A DNA stretch of 64,000 nucleotides from Vibrio splendidus (GTDB taxonomy: Bacteria; Pseudomonadota; Gammaproteobacteria; Enterobacterales; Vibrionaceae), in the NCBI RefSeq assembly GCF_003345295.1, contig NZ_CP031055.1, forward strand, positions 3,224,001 through 3,288,000, given 5' to 3'. The stretch's first letter is position 1, and every line of letters starts with the position of its first letter. Both the position numbers and the translations under genes were made by a program. The notes beneath the pieces are model-generated. The model saw only the letters and a program-made list of their open reading frames with translations. It was not told where the DNA came from and ran no database searches. Below, piece by piece: positions 29,015 through 37,559 of the stretch.

Positions 29015-30742
29015 ATGTCACTTTTAGAAGTAAAAAATCTTCGTATCGAATACCCATCTCGTCATGGAGTTCACGCAGCAGTAAAATCGCTTTCGTTCAA
29101 CATTGAACGTGGTGAGATTGTTGGCGTTGTAGGGGAGTCTGGTGCCGGTAAATCAACAGTAGGCAATGCTGTGATCGATCTACTGAGCCCTCCTGGTCGC
29201 ATTGCTAGCGGCGAGGTATTTTTGGATGGCGAAAAAGTCTCTGGCTTATCTCCTGAACAGATGCGTTCTGTTCGCGGCTCAAAGATTGGTTTTATCTTCC
29301 AAGACCCAATGACTTCTCTTAACCCTCTATTCACAGTAGAGCAGCAGTTAAAAGAAACGATTCATGCCAACATGAAGGTTTCGGATCAAGAAGCTTACCA
29401 ACGCTCATTAGACTTGATGAACCAAGTTGGTATTCCGCAACCAGAAAACCGTTTAAAGCAGTACCCACACCAATTCTCTGGCGGTATGCGTCAGCGTGTT
29501 GTTATCGCGATCGCATTGGCAGGTGAACCTGACTTAATCATCGCAGATGAACCAACAACCGCACTGGATGTGTCTATCCAAGACCAGATTTTGGGTTTAA
29601 TTCGCGACCTATGTATTAAGAAGAACGTAGGTTGTATGTTGGTCACGCACGACATGGGTGTCGTATCTAACGTTACCGATCGCGTAGCGGTTATGTATCG
29701 TGGTGATTTAGTTGAGTTTGGCCCGACGGCGAAAGTCCTTGGTACTCCTGAACACCCTTACACGCACAGTCTTATCTCAGCGGTTCCGCGTTCAGATCGT
29801 AAACTCGATCGTTTCCCTCTTGTGAGCTACATCGAAGAAGCGCACGAGATGGAACCACTTGATGTGAAAAACCACTGGTTAGGTCAAAGCCAAGATCACC
29901 GTGATTACACTGGCCCGTTGTTGAATGTTGAAAACGTCAACTTACGCTTTACCACCAAGGATTCTTTCTTTGAGAGTCGTCGTGAGTACGTTCAGGCGTC
30001 AAACAATGTGAGCTTTGAAGTACACGAAGGTGAAACTTTTGGTCTTGTGGGTGAATCTGGTTCGGGTAAATCAACGATTGCTCGTGTGATTGCTGGCTTG
30101 TACGCACCCAACTCAGGCAAAGTGACCTTTGAAGGTATTGACCTTACTGGGCTTAAGTCTGAGAAAGAGCGTCGCCCAATGCGTCGCCAAATGCAGATGG
30201 TGTTCCAAAACCCATACACATCAATGAATCCTCGAATGAAGATCTTCGACATCATTGCTGAACCTATCCGATTCCATAAGCTTACGCGCAACGAGAATGA
30301 AACTCGTCAGATCGTTCACGACCTGCTAGAGCACGTTGGTTTAGGCAAGATGGCTGGAGTTAAATACCCACACGAATTCTCAGGTGGCCAACGTCAGCGT
30401 ATTTCTATCGCTCGCGCCTTGGCAACTCGCCCACGTCTTCTGATTTGTGATGAACCTACGTCGGCGCTGGATGTGTCGGTACAGGCTCAGATTCTTAATC
30501 TATTAAAAGACTTACAAGACGAGCTCAACCTAACCATGCTGTTCATCAGTCACGATTTACCGGTTATTCGTCAAATGTGTGATCGTGTTGGTGTGATGCA
30601 AATGGGAGAGCTATTGGAAGTAGCGCCAACAGAGCAGTTGTTCCAATCGCCTCAGCATGAATACAGCAAACACCTAATTTCTTTAATGCCTGAATTTACG
30701 GGTTTAAGAGAAGAAAAAGCAGTGGCAAAAGCCGCGATATAA
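29015..30742 (+). CDS. Fused peptide-type ABC transporter ATPase (two ABC domains)
   Basis: 575 residues with two complete nucleotide-binding domains in tandem: domain 1 has GESGAGKST, FSGGMRQR and LIIADEPTTALD; domain 2 has GESGSGKST, FSGGQRQR and LLICDEPTSALD. Each ends in the oligopeptide-type C-terminal extension (EHPYTHSLISAVP; QHEYSKHLISLMP). The plan equals DppD-DppF fused, as in GsiA or YejF. It energises import of peptides or a similar solute with the two permeases downstream. The start is the ATG at 29015, behind GTAGAGG; the frame is open 38 codons upstream in unlikely sequence. Confidence 0.93.
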   Translation: MSLLEVKNLRIEYPSRHGVHAAVKSLSFNIERGEIVGVVGESGAGKSTVGNAVIDLLSPPGRIASGEVFLDGEKVSGLSPEQMRSVRGSKIGFIFQDPMTSLNPLFTVEQQLKETIHANMKVSDQEAYQRSLDLMNQVGIPQPENRLKQYPHQFSGGMRQRVVIAIALAGEPDLIIADEPTTALDVSIQDQILGLIRDLCIKKNVGCMLVTHDMGVVSNVTDRVAVMYRGDLVEFGPTAKVLGTPEHPYTHSLISAVPRSDRKLDRFPLVSYIEEAHEMEPLDVKNHWLGQSQDHRDYTGPLLNVENVNLRFTTKDSFFESRREYVQASNNVSFEVHEGETFGLVGESGSGKSTIARVIAGLYAPNSGKVTFEGIDLTGLKSEKERRPMRRQMQMVFQNPYTSMNPRMKIFDIIAEPIRFHKLTRNENETRQIVHDLLEHVGLGKMAGVKYPHEFSGGQRQRISIARALATRPRLLICDEPTSALDVSVQAQILNLLKDLQDELNLTMLFISHDLPVIRQMCDRVGVMQMGELLEVAPTEQLFQSPQHEYSKHLISLMPEFTGLREEKAVAKAAI

Positions 30743-30836
30743 AAATCAGCAGGCTGGAGTTTGGCTTGCTAAAAACAATAAACAGACGCAAATACAACAA
30801 CTAGGGATCTGGATTCCCGCATGAAGGAGTTATGCA

Positions 30837-32390
30837 ATGAAAACCATGAAAAGCAAATTAGCAGTAGCTTTAATGGCAGCTGGCCTAAGCTTTAGTGCAG
30901 CAGCAGCAGATATTACCGTTGGCTACGCAGCTGACCCGGTATCACTTGACCCGCACGAGCAGCTGTCTGGTGGCACACTGCAAATGTCTCACATGGTGTT
31001 TGACCCTCTAGTACGTTTCACTCAAGAGATGGATTTTGAAGGCCGCCTAGCATCTAGCTGGGAGCGTGTTGATGATACGACTTTCCGTTTTAACCTACGT
31101 AAAGGTGTGAAATTCCACTCTGGTAACGAACTGACTGCTGATGATGTTGTGTGGACTTTTGAACGTCTACAAGCTTCTCCAGACTTTAAGTCTATCTTCA
31201 CGCCATACGAAAAAATGGTAAAAGTGGATGACTACACAGTTGAGCTAGTATCAAAAGCGGCTTACCCACTAGTACTACAAACAGCAACTTACATCTTCCC
31301 AATGGACAGCAAGTTTTACTCTGGTCAAACAGCGGAAGGTAATGATAAATCTGAGCTAGTTAAGCACGGTAACTCGTTCGCTTCGACTAACGTTTCAGGT
31401 ACTGGCCCATTCATCGTAACTCAACGTGAGCAAGGCGTTAAAGTAACGTTCGAGCGTTTCAACGATTACTGGGACACAGAAACTGAAGGTAACGTAGACA
31501 AGCTAACACTTGTGCCAATCAAAGAAGATGCAACGCGTGTAGCAGCACTTCTTTCTGGTGACGTGGATATGATTCACCCAGTAGCACCAAATGATCACAA
31601 GCGTGTTAAAAACGCTAAGAACATCGATCTAGTAACGCTACCTGGTACTCGTATCATTACGTTCCAAATGAACCAAAACAGCAACGAAGCACTGAAAGAT
31701 GTGCGCGTTCGTCAAGCAATCGTTCATGCGATTAACAATGAAGGTATTGTTAAGAAAATCATGAAAGGTTTCGCGACAGCTGCTGGTCAGCAAAGCCCAA
31801 CAGGCTACGCGGGTCACAACGAAGATCTAGTTCCTCGTTACGATCTGAAAAAAGCGAAAGAGCTGATGAAAGAAGCGGGCTACGAAGATGGCTTTACACT
31901 AACTATGGCAGCGCCTAACAACCGTTACGTGAACGATGCGAAAGTAGCGCAAGCGTCTGCGGCAATGCTGTCTAAGATTGGTATCAAAGTTGATCTTAAG
32001 ACGATGCCTAAAGCACAGTACTGGCCTGAGTTTGACCTATGTTCAGCAGACATGATGATGATCGGCTGGCACTCAGATACAGAAGATTCAGCTAACTTCA
32101 ACGAGTTCCTAACGATGACTCGTAACGAAGAGACTGGCCGTGGTCAATACAACTGTTCTGGTTACTCAAACCCAGAAATGGATGCGATTGTAGAAGCTTC
32201 TAACACTGAAACTGACCCTGTTAAGCGTTCTAAGATGCTGAAAGGCGTTGAAGCAACACTTTACAATGACGCAGTATTCGTACCTCTACACTGGCAAAGT
32301 GAAGCGTGGGGCGCGAAATCTAACGTAGGTGCAGCAGACGTAGTAAACCCAATGGTTATGCCTTACTTCGGCGACCTAGTTGTAAAATAA
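30837..32390 (+). CDS. Periplasmic solute-binding protein, family 5 (peptide type)
   Basis: 517 residues. Signal peptide MKTMKSKLAVALMAAGLSFS with cleavage likely after AAAA. The family 5 fold is recognisable from DPVSLDPHEQLSGGTLQM, LRKGVKFHSGNELTADDVVWTFERL and VRVRQAIVHAINNEGIVKKI-like helix segments. No lipobox, so soluble in the periplasm. Members bind peptides, but also nickel, glutathione or oligosaccharides; the ligand cannot be read here. Codon use is of the highly expressed kind (CTA, CGT, GGT rich). It lies between the ATPase and the permeases, with a terminator-like hairpin after it. Confidence 0.93.
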   Translation: MKTMKSKLAVALMAAGLSFSAAAADITVGYAADPVSLDPHEQLSGGTLQMSHMVFDPLVRFTQEMDFEGRLASSWERVDDTTFRFNLRKGVKFHSGNELTADDVVWTFERLQASPDFKSIFTPYEKMVKVDDYTVELVSKAAYPLVLQTATYIFPMDSKFYSGQTAEGNDKSELVKHGNSFASTNVSGTGPFIVTQREQGVKVTFERFNDYWDTETEGNVDKLTLVPIKEDATRVAALLSGDVDMIHPVAPNDHKRVKNAKNIDLVTLPGTRIITFQMNQNSNEALKDVRVRQAIVHAINNEGIVKKIMKGFATAAGQQSPTGYAGHNEDLVPRYDLKKAKELMKEAGYEDGFTLTMAAPNNRYVNDAKVAQASAAMLSKIGIKVDLKTMPKAQYWPEFDLCSADMMMIGWHSDTEDSANFNEFLTMTRNEETGRGQYNCSGYSNPEMDAIVEASNTETDPVKRSKMLKGVEATLYNDAVFVPLHWQSEAWGAKSNVGAADVVNPMVMPYFGDLVVK

Positions 32391-32407
32391 TCTAGCTTGC
32401 TAGAATC

Positions 32408-32432
32408 GAGAGCCTGAAGCTTTCAGGCTCTC
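32408..32432 (+). other. Stem-loop after the binding-protein gene
   Basis: GAGAGCCTGAA-gct-TTCAGGCTCTC, a perfect 11-base stem 18 bases after the stop without a T-run. Such stems protect upstream mRNA from 3' exonucleases. Confidence 0.65.
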
Positions 32433-32461
32433 AATATTATTAAGATATAGATTTAAGTTTC

Positions 32462-32503
32462 GGTATTTGGTCTTCCTTCAGTCTGGCTAAATACCTTTTT
32501 TAA
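32462..32503 (+). terminator. Internal (partial) terminator of the ABC operon
   Basis: GGTATTTGGTC ... GGCTAAATACC pair over 11 bases (two G-U pairs) with an 18-20-base loop, then TTTTTT. Between the binding protein and the first permease; would lower permease expression relative to the binding protein. Confidence 0.6.
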
Positions 32504-32570
32504 GACTGAATTTTTTGTTGTCTAGTCGCGGATTTCGATTAGACAGTCATGGATAGATAAGGGGCAAGGA

Positions 32571-33548
32571 ATGGTTACGTTTCTGGTCAAGCGCCTGTTT
32601 CAGGCACTGATAGTGATGTTTGTGATCAGTTTGGTGGCGTTTGCCATTCAGGATAACCTGGGCGACCCGTTACGTGAGTTAGTCGGTCAATCTGTTTCAG
32701 AGGCGGAGCGTCAAGCGCTACGCGATGAACTCGGCTTAAATGATCCCTTCGTTACAAAATATACTCGCTTTATAGGCGCAGCCCTACAAGGTGATCTTGG
32801 TACTTCATATTTCTTTAAACGCCCTGCTGTGGACGTAATTTTAGACAAATTGGTCGCGACGCTTGAACTTGTGTTCGGTGCTTCTCTGATTATTGTTTGT
32901 CTGTCGATTCCATTAGGCGTTTATTCTGCAATACACCCAAAAAGTTTCTTCACTAAATTGGTCATGGCGGGTAGTAGTATCGGCATCTCGGTACCTGTTT
33001 TCTTAACTGCAATCATGCTGATGTATGTGTTCTCTATTGAGCTAGGTTGGCTACCGTCATTTGGACGTGGTGATACGGCAAACTGGTTTGGTTGGGAGTC
33101 TGGCTTCTTAACGCTCGATGGCCTTGCACACTTGGTACTGCCGAGTATTGCTCTAGCATCTATCATGCTGCCTCTGTTTATTCGTCTAGTTCGTTCTGAA
33201 ATGCTAGAAGTTCTAAGTTCTGAATACATTAAGTTTGGTAAAGCGAAAGGCCTAGCGCTAAACAAAATCTATTATCAACACGCATTGAAAAACACCATGC
33301 TACCGGTTCTTACTGTTGGTGGTGTTCAGATTGGTACTATGGTGGCATACACCATTCTTACTGAAACGGTTTTCCAGTGGCCTGGCACAGGTTTCTTATT
33401 TTTAGAAGCGATCAACCGTGTAGATACACCGCTGATTACCGCATACGTTATTTTTGTTGGTCTTATTTTCGTAGTGACTAACACGATTGTTGATTTGCTT
33501 TACGGTGTTATCAACCCAACCGTTAACATCACAGGGAAAGGAGCATAA
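32571..33548 (+). CDS. ABC transporter permease 1 (DppB type)
   Basis: 325 residues, first inner-membrane subunit of the peptide-type importer. MVTFLVKRLFQALIVMFVIS is the usual first helix; the extended periplasmic loop and about six membrane spans follow. The EAA loop that docks on the ATPase is seen as EYIKFGKAKGLALNKIYYQHALKNTMLPVL. AAGGAATG precedes the start (GGGGCAAGGA ribosome site). Two bases before permease 2. Confidence 0.94.
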   Translation: MVTFLVKRLFQALIVMFVISLVAFAIQDNLGDPLRELVGQSVSEAERQALRDELGLNDPFVTKYTRFIGAALQGDLGTSYFFKRPAVDVILDKLVATLELVFGASLIIVCLSIPLGVYSAIHPKSFFTKLVMAGSSIGISVPVFLTAIMLMYVFSIELGWLPSFGRGDTANWFGWESGFLTLDGLAHLVLPSIALASIMLPLFIRLVRSEMLEVLSSEYIKFGKAKGLALNKIYYQHALKNTMLPVLTVGGVQIGTMVAYTILTETVFQWPGTGFLFLEAINRVDTPLITAYVIFVGLIFVVTNTIVDLLYGVINPTVNITGKGA

Positions 33549-33550
33549 TC

Positions 33551-34489
33551 ATGGAACAGACATCGACAGTGCCGTCTCGCTGGGAACGTTTTAAGCAATC
33601 AGACATTGTGTATTACTTCTTACGCGACAAAGTGGCAATGGTGAGTTTCGCCATTTTCTCAATCTTCTTAGTGATGGCACTAGCAGCACCTATTCTAGCG
33701 CCAACAGACCCGTACGACGTGACATCGATTGATATCATGGATTCAGAGCTGCCACCATCATGGATGGAAGACGGCGAAGAACGTTTCTTGCTCGGAACGG
33801 ATGAGCAAGGCCGTGATATTTTATCTACCATGCTTTACGGTTCGCGCTTATCACTGACCATTGGTTTCTTAGCGGTAGGCCTACAACTGACGCTTGGTAT
33901 CATCATTGGCTTATCTGCGGGTTATTTCGGTGGCCGTATTGATAGCTTCTTGATGCGTTTCGCTGATGTTCAGCTTTCGTTCTCAACCATGATGGTTGCG
34001 ATCATTGTCTCGGCCATCTTTAAGGCTAGCTTTGGCAGTGACTTCTATGCGCAATATGCCGTTGTTATGCTGGTGGTGATCATCGGTATTGCTGAATGGC
34101 CGCAGTATGCTCGTACAATTCGTGCATCGGTATTGGCAGAGAAGAAGAAAGAGTATGTAGAAGCGGCACGTGTGATGGGCTTTAGAGCGCCTCGCATCAT
34201 GTTCCGTCATATTCTGCCTAACTGTTTATCTCCAATTTTGGTTATCTCTACGGTACAGGTGGCAAATGCCATCATGTCAGAAGCGGCACTTTCTTTCCTA
34301 GGTTTAGGTCTTCCGGTAGACCAACCGTCACTGGGTGCTCTGATCAGTACAGGTTTTAACTACATTTTCTCAGGAGCATGGTGGATCACAGCATTCCCAG
34401 GTGTGCTTTTGGTAACATTGGTTCTAGTTATTAACCTATTAGGCGATTGGTTACGTGACGTGTTTAACCCTAAAATTTATAAAGGGTGA
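33551..34489 (+). CDS. ABC transporter permease 2 (DppC type)
   Basis: 312 residues, second inner-membrane subunit. An N-terminal cytoplasmic segment is followed by the DppC-type opening FLVMALAAPILAPTDPYD, then LLGTDEQGRDILSTMLYGSRLSL and the EAA loop EYVEAARVMGFRAPRIMFRHILPNCLSPILV. Six membrane spans expected. ATCATG start follows GGAAAGGAG. Last gene of the operon. Confidence 0.94.
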   Translation: MEQTSTVPSRWERFKQSDIVYYFLRDKVAMVSFAIFSIFLVMALAAPILAPTDPYDVTSIDIMDSELPPSWMEDGEERFLLGTDEQGRDILSTMLYGSRLSLTIGFLAVGLQLTLGIIIGLSAGYFGGRIDSFLMRFADVQLSFSTMMVAIIVSAIFKASFGSDFYAQYAVVMLVVIIGIAEWPQYARTIRASVLAEKKKEYVEAARVMGFRAPRIMFRHILPNCLSPILVISTVQVANAIMSEAALSFLGLGLPVDQPSLGALISTGFNYIFSGAWWITAFPGVLLVTLVLVINLLGDWLRDVFNPKIYKG

Positions 34490-34528
34490 TAGCTCTGATT
34501 GATTTTTAGATAAAAAAGTCACTAAATT

Positions 34529-34560
34529 AAGAGCCGTAAGCAATTACGGCTCTTTTTTTG
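34529..34560 (+). terminator. Terminator of the ABC operon
   Basis: AAGAGCCGTAA-gcaa-TTACGGCTCTTTTTTT, 11-base stem, long T-run, 40 bases after permease 2. Confidence 0.92.
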
Positions 34561-34667
34561 CTTAATGGATCTGGAACTTAGTACCATTGATAGTGTCAAT
34601 AATACTTAAAATGGAATTCATGTTTTATCGACATTGATTCGGTAATAATTAACCCGTAAGGGTTTAA

Positions 34668-35633
34668 GTGGTGGTTATGAAATTGACAATGAATGCTGTA
34701 TGTCGTGCTGTGACGAGAAATTATCGTATGGGGCTTATCGCTGCATCTCTTTTGGTATCGAGCCAAGTGAATGCAGAGTCGGTTCTATGTGATGCCACTC
34801 AAGCAAGCACCAACCAATTACCACAGCTAGAGCAGTCATGTCCGATCGGTAAGGGTGTGTGGGGAAGCAAGGCGCCTAAACGTCATTCAGATAACGAGCT
34901 GTTTTGGGTTCAATGTGGCCTGCTGAACAAGCCTCTGTCACTGAGCCGAGCAAAGCCTTTGTATGAAAAAATCTCGACCAACGTTTGGATGAAGCCTGAA
35001 GGCGGAGACTATCGTTGCTTAATCGGGCCTTATTCTACCTTCTCTGATGCGAGAAAAGACTTAGCTCAGGTGCGTAAGGTGTCTGGCTATAACGAAGCTT
35101 TTATTCGAATGGTCGATAAGTCGAAAACCTCATCACAGCCTATCGTTGCAAAACCGGCAGAGCCAAAAATGGTTAAGCCTAAGGCTCCTGTAAAACCAAA
35201 ACCTGCTCCGAAACCTGTGGCAGCTAAGCAAGCGGCAGCGGTAACGAGTGCTGCAGCTATTCAGGCGCTACCAAGCGGTAACGCGAATTCAGATAACGAT
35301 TTGGAAATCGAAATTCGTGTGACAGCCAATGTTGCGGGTAGCCAATATGCGATTCCTTACCTTCTAGACCATCAACAACAGTTCTATATGGAGCAAGGTA
35401 AGCCTTGGAGCCGCCTAGATTTCGATAGCGCTGAATTGGTGTGTAGTCAGGTCAACATGAAGCTGATGAGTGAAAAGCAGTGGCAGAGCATCTTGAGCTC
35501 AAAGGTTATGGAAAAACAGAACTGGCCAATGCATTTACCTTATTGGGGCGCAGATAAGAAAGGTCTGTTTACCAATGGTAACGTAAATCAATTGAAAGGC
35601 TCTTCACTGCTTAATGTGATGTGTGTGAAGTAG
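34668..35633 (+). CDS. Secreted protein with SPOR-like domain, function unknown
   Basis: About 320 residues. An N-terminal signal peptide (RMGLIAASLLVSSQVNAES) is followed by a SPOR-like module at about 77-147 (LFWVQCGLLNKPLSLSRA ... YRCLIGPYSTFSDARKDL), a Lys/Pro/Ala-rich linker (about 160-190) and a C-terminal domain of about 110 residues that I do not recognise. SPOR domains bind denuded peptidoglycan at division sites. Several starts are possible: GTG at 34668 or 34671 (5 or 8 bases after AAGGG) or ATG at 34677. Single gene between two terminators. Confidence 0.75.
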   Translation: MVVMKLTMNAVCRAVTRNYRMGLIAASLLVSSQVNAESVLCDATQASTNQLPQLEQSCPIGKGVWGSKAPKRHSDNELFWVQCGLLNKPLSLSRAKPLYEKISTNVWMKPEGGDYRCLIGPYSTFSDARKDLAQVRKVSGYNEAFIRMVDKSKTSSQPIVAKPAEPKMVKPKAPVKPKPAPKPVAAKQAAAVTSAAAIQALPSGNANSDNDLEIEIRVTANVAGSQYAIPYLLDHQQQFYMEQGKPWSRLDFDSAELVCSQVNMKLMSEKQWQSILSSKVMEKQNWPMHLPYWGADKKGLFTNGNVNQLKGSSLLNVMCVK

Positions 35634-35660
35634 CGAAGACCCGTTGTAATACCAAATAAG

Positions 35661-35686
35661 CCTCAGCCATTGCTGGGGCTTTGTTG
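35661..35686 (+). terminator. Probable terminator after the SPOR-like gene
   Basis: AAGCCTCAGC-catt-GCTGGGGCTT then TGTTGTTT; stem with one G-U pair, moderate T-tract. Confidence 0.6.
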
Positions 35687-35831
35687 TTTATACACCTTCC
35701 TTTTTCAACATCGGTTCGACTTCTGGACACTCTTTCTTTATACGAATTTGACTAAAAATCGCTAGAAACTGTTCAAATAGAGCAATTGATGCGTAGAAAA
35801 CCATAACTCAAGCAATAAGGTGATTGAGATT

Positions 35832-37073
35832 ATGAGTTTAAAAAAACGATTAGAAGACGTGGCTCCACGCTTTGAAGCTGGAGGGAAGTACGAAAAGCTT
35901 TACCCTGTGTATGAGGCTTTTGCGACCATATTTTATACGCCCGGCAACGTAAACCAAGGCTTGACCCATGTTCGAGACAGCATCGATCTCAAGCGTATTA
36001 TGATTCTGGTGTGGCTAGCGACCTTTCCCGCGATGTTTTGGGGGATGTATAACGTCGGACACCAAAGCTTCCTCGCATTAACGTCCAGTTATCAACTTAA
36101 CGAACTTACCTCTGTTATTGAAAGCAGCTGGCGCTTGTCATGGGCATTTGGTGATGCACAGTCATTGATAGCAAGTGGCTGGGCAAGTCAGATGTTGCTT
36201 GGTGCACTCTATTTTCTACCTGTTTATGCCACAGTGTTTGTTGTGGGTGGCTTCTGGGAGGTCTTGTTTGCAGTCGTTCGCAAGCACGAAGTTAATGAAG
36301 GCTTCTTTGTCAGCTCGGTGCTGTTTGCACTAATCCTCCCGCCAACCATTCCGCTCTGGCAAGCCGCATTAGGTATCACTTTTGGTATCGTTGTCGCCAA
36401 AGAGCTGTTCGGTGGTACAGGACGAAACTTCCTTAACCCTGCACTCGCAGGCCGCGCGTTTCTCTATTTCGCTTATCCAGCCAACATGTCGGGTGGACTT
36501 GTGTGGGTTGCCGCTGACGGCTATTCAGGCGCGACACCACTGAGTCAATGGTATGAGGGTGGTAGTACTTCGCTTATCAATAATATGACTGGCGAGACGA
36601 TAACCTGGATGGATGCGTTTATCGGTAATATACCGGGCTCGATGGGTGAGGTTTCTTCATTGCTTATCATGTTGACGGGTCTGATTCTGATTGTCATGAA
36701 AATTGCCTCTTGGCGCATTGTCGCCGGTGTGATTATTGGCCTCGTCGTGACTTCAAGTTTGATGAACTGGGTTGGCTCTGATACCAACTCGATGTTCTCG
36801 ATGCCGTTCTACTGGCACTTTGTGTTGGGCGGTGTTGCTTTTGGTACTTTCTTCATGGCGACCGACCCAGTTTCTGCCGCTTTTACCAATCAGAGTAAGT
36901 GGGCTTACGGGATTCTTATCGGTGTAATGACGGTTGGTATTCGCGTGCTCAACCCTGCTTATCCAGAAGGCATCATGTTGGCCATCCTGTTCGCCAACCT
37001 CTTCGCACCATTGTTCGACTTTATTGTGAAAGAGCAAAACATCAAACGCAGGCAGAAGCGGACATTGCGTTGA
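35832..37073 (+). CDS. Stand-alone NqrB-like protein (Na+-NQR subunit B paralogue)
   Basis: 413 residues, close to V. cholerae NqrB (415) along the whole length: N-terminal MSLKKRLED, SIDLKRIMILVWLATFPAMF, FVVGGFWEVLFAVVRKHEVN, GTGRNFLNPALAGRAFLYF and C-terminal NPAYPEGIMLAILFANLFAP. The SGAT motif that carries covalent FMN is present (T235), as is the Gly pair of the inhibitor/quinone site (G139-G140). About ten membrane spans. NqrB normally works only inside the six-subunit NqrA-F complex, yet no other nqr gene is in the window. It could substitute for the main NqrB or do something else. Start ATG at 35832 by homology. Confidence 0.88.
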   Translation: MSLKKRLEDVAPRFEAGGKYEKLYPVYEAFATIFYTPGNVNQGLTHVRDSIDLKRIMILVWLATFPAMFWGMYNVGHQSFLALTSSYQLNELTSVIESSWRLSWAFGDAQSLIASGWASQMLLGALYFLPVYATVFVVGGFWEVLFAVVRKHEVNEGFFVSSVLFALILPPTIPLWQAALGITFGIVVAKELFGGTGRNFLNPALAGRAFLYFAYPANMSGGLVWVAADGYSGATPLSQWYEGGSTSLINNMTGETITWMDAFIGNIPGSMGEVSSLLIMLTGLILIVMKIASWRIVAGVIIGLVVTSSLMNWVGSDTNSMFSMPFYWHFVLGGVAFGTFFMATDPVSAAFTNQSKWAYGILIGVMTVGIRVLNPAYPEGIMLAILFANLFAPLFDFIVKEQNIKRRQKRTLR

Positions 37074-37108
37074 TTTAAGTGAATAAGAGGGAAAGTTACT
37101 CCCATAAG

Positions 37109-37135
37109 AAAGGCTTACATTGATGTAAGCCTTTC
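37109..37135 (+). terminator. Terminator after the NqrB-like gene
   Basis: AAAGGCTTACA-ttga-TGTAAGCCTTT followed by CAATTTTT; between convergent genes. Confidence 0.8.
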
Positions 37136-37165
37136 AATTTTTATCGCGATTGATTTGAAGTTGAT

Positions 37166-37417
37166 TTAACTCCACTTCAAATCAATCTCGAACGGTTGGG
37201 TGTGGCCACAATGCTCACCACACATTTCGTCGTAGGCACTGTTGTGAACCAACATTGCCGACGCCACGCCTTGGTCGCTAAAGTGGTCGCGTGCTTGGTT
37301 AACACTCAAAAACTTCATTGGGTGCTGGTGGTCGTCTTTGATTAACTGTTTTTGCTCGCCGATGATTTGGTAAGCCAAGTAAATCCCGCCTTCAAATGAT
37401 TCAATTAGTAGATTCAT
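37166..37417 (-). CDS. Small conserved protein, DUF6482-like
   Basis: 83 residues, MNLLIESFEGGIYLAYQIIG at the start. It resembles a small family of cytoplasmic proteins (DUF6482, from memory) of unknown function. The second half holds HNSAYDEMCGEHCGHTQPFEI, with two Cys and two His close together that might bind metal. The ATG at 37417 is 6 bases after GGAG; an upstream ATG at 37429 lies on that ribosome site. Confidence 0.75.
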   Translation of the reverse strand: MNLLIESFEGGIYLAYQIIGEQKQLIKDDHQHPMKFLSVNQARDHFSDQGVASAMLVHNSAYDEMCGEHCGHTQPFEIDLKWS

Positions 37418-37505
37418 CACAAACTCCATTGCTGTTCTAGATAGGTTTTGGTTTTTGTATCTACGTTGATGGTTGTTTAAAGGTTCATGTGCGCTAGAAA
37501 TGAAA

Positions 37506-37535
37506 AAACCAGAAGCACAGCTTCTGGTTTATTAA
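37506..37535 (-). terminator. Terminator of the lipoprotein gene
   Basis: AAACCAGAAGC-aca-GCTTCTGGTTT; on the minus strand followed by TTTCATTT. Lies 30 bases beyond the lipoprotein stop. Confidence 0.8.
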
Positions 37536-37559
37536 TAAGTAATCAAATTAACTCAAAGG

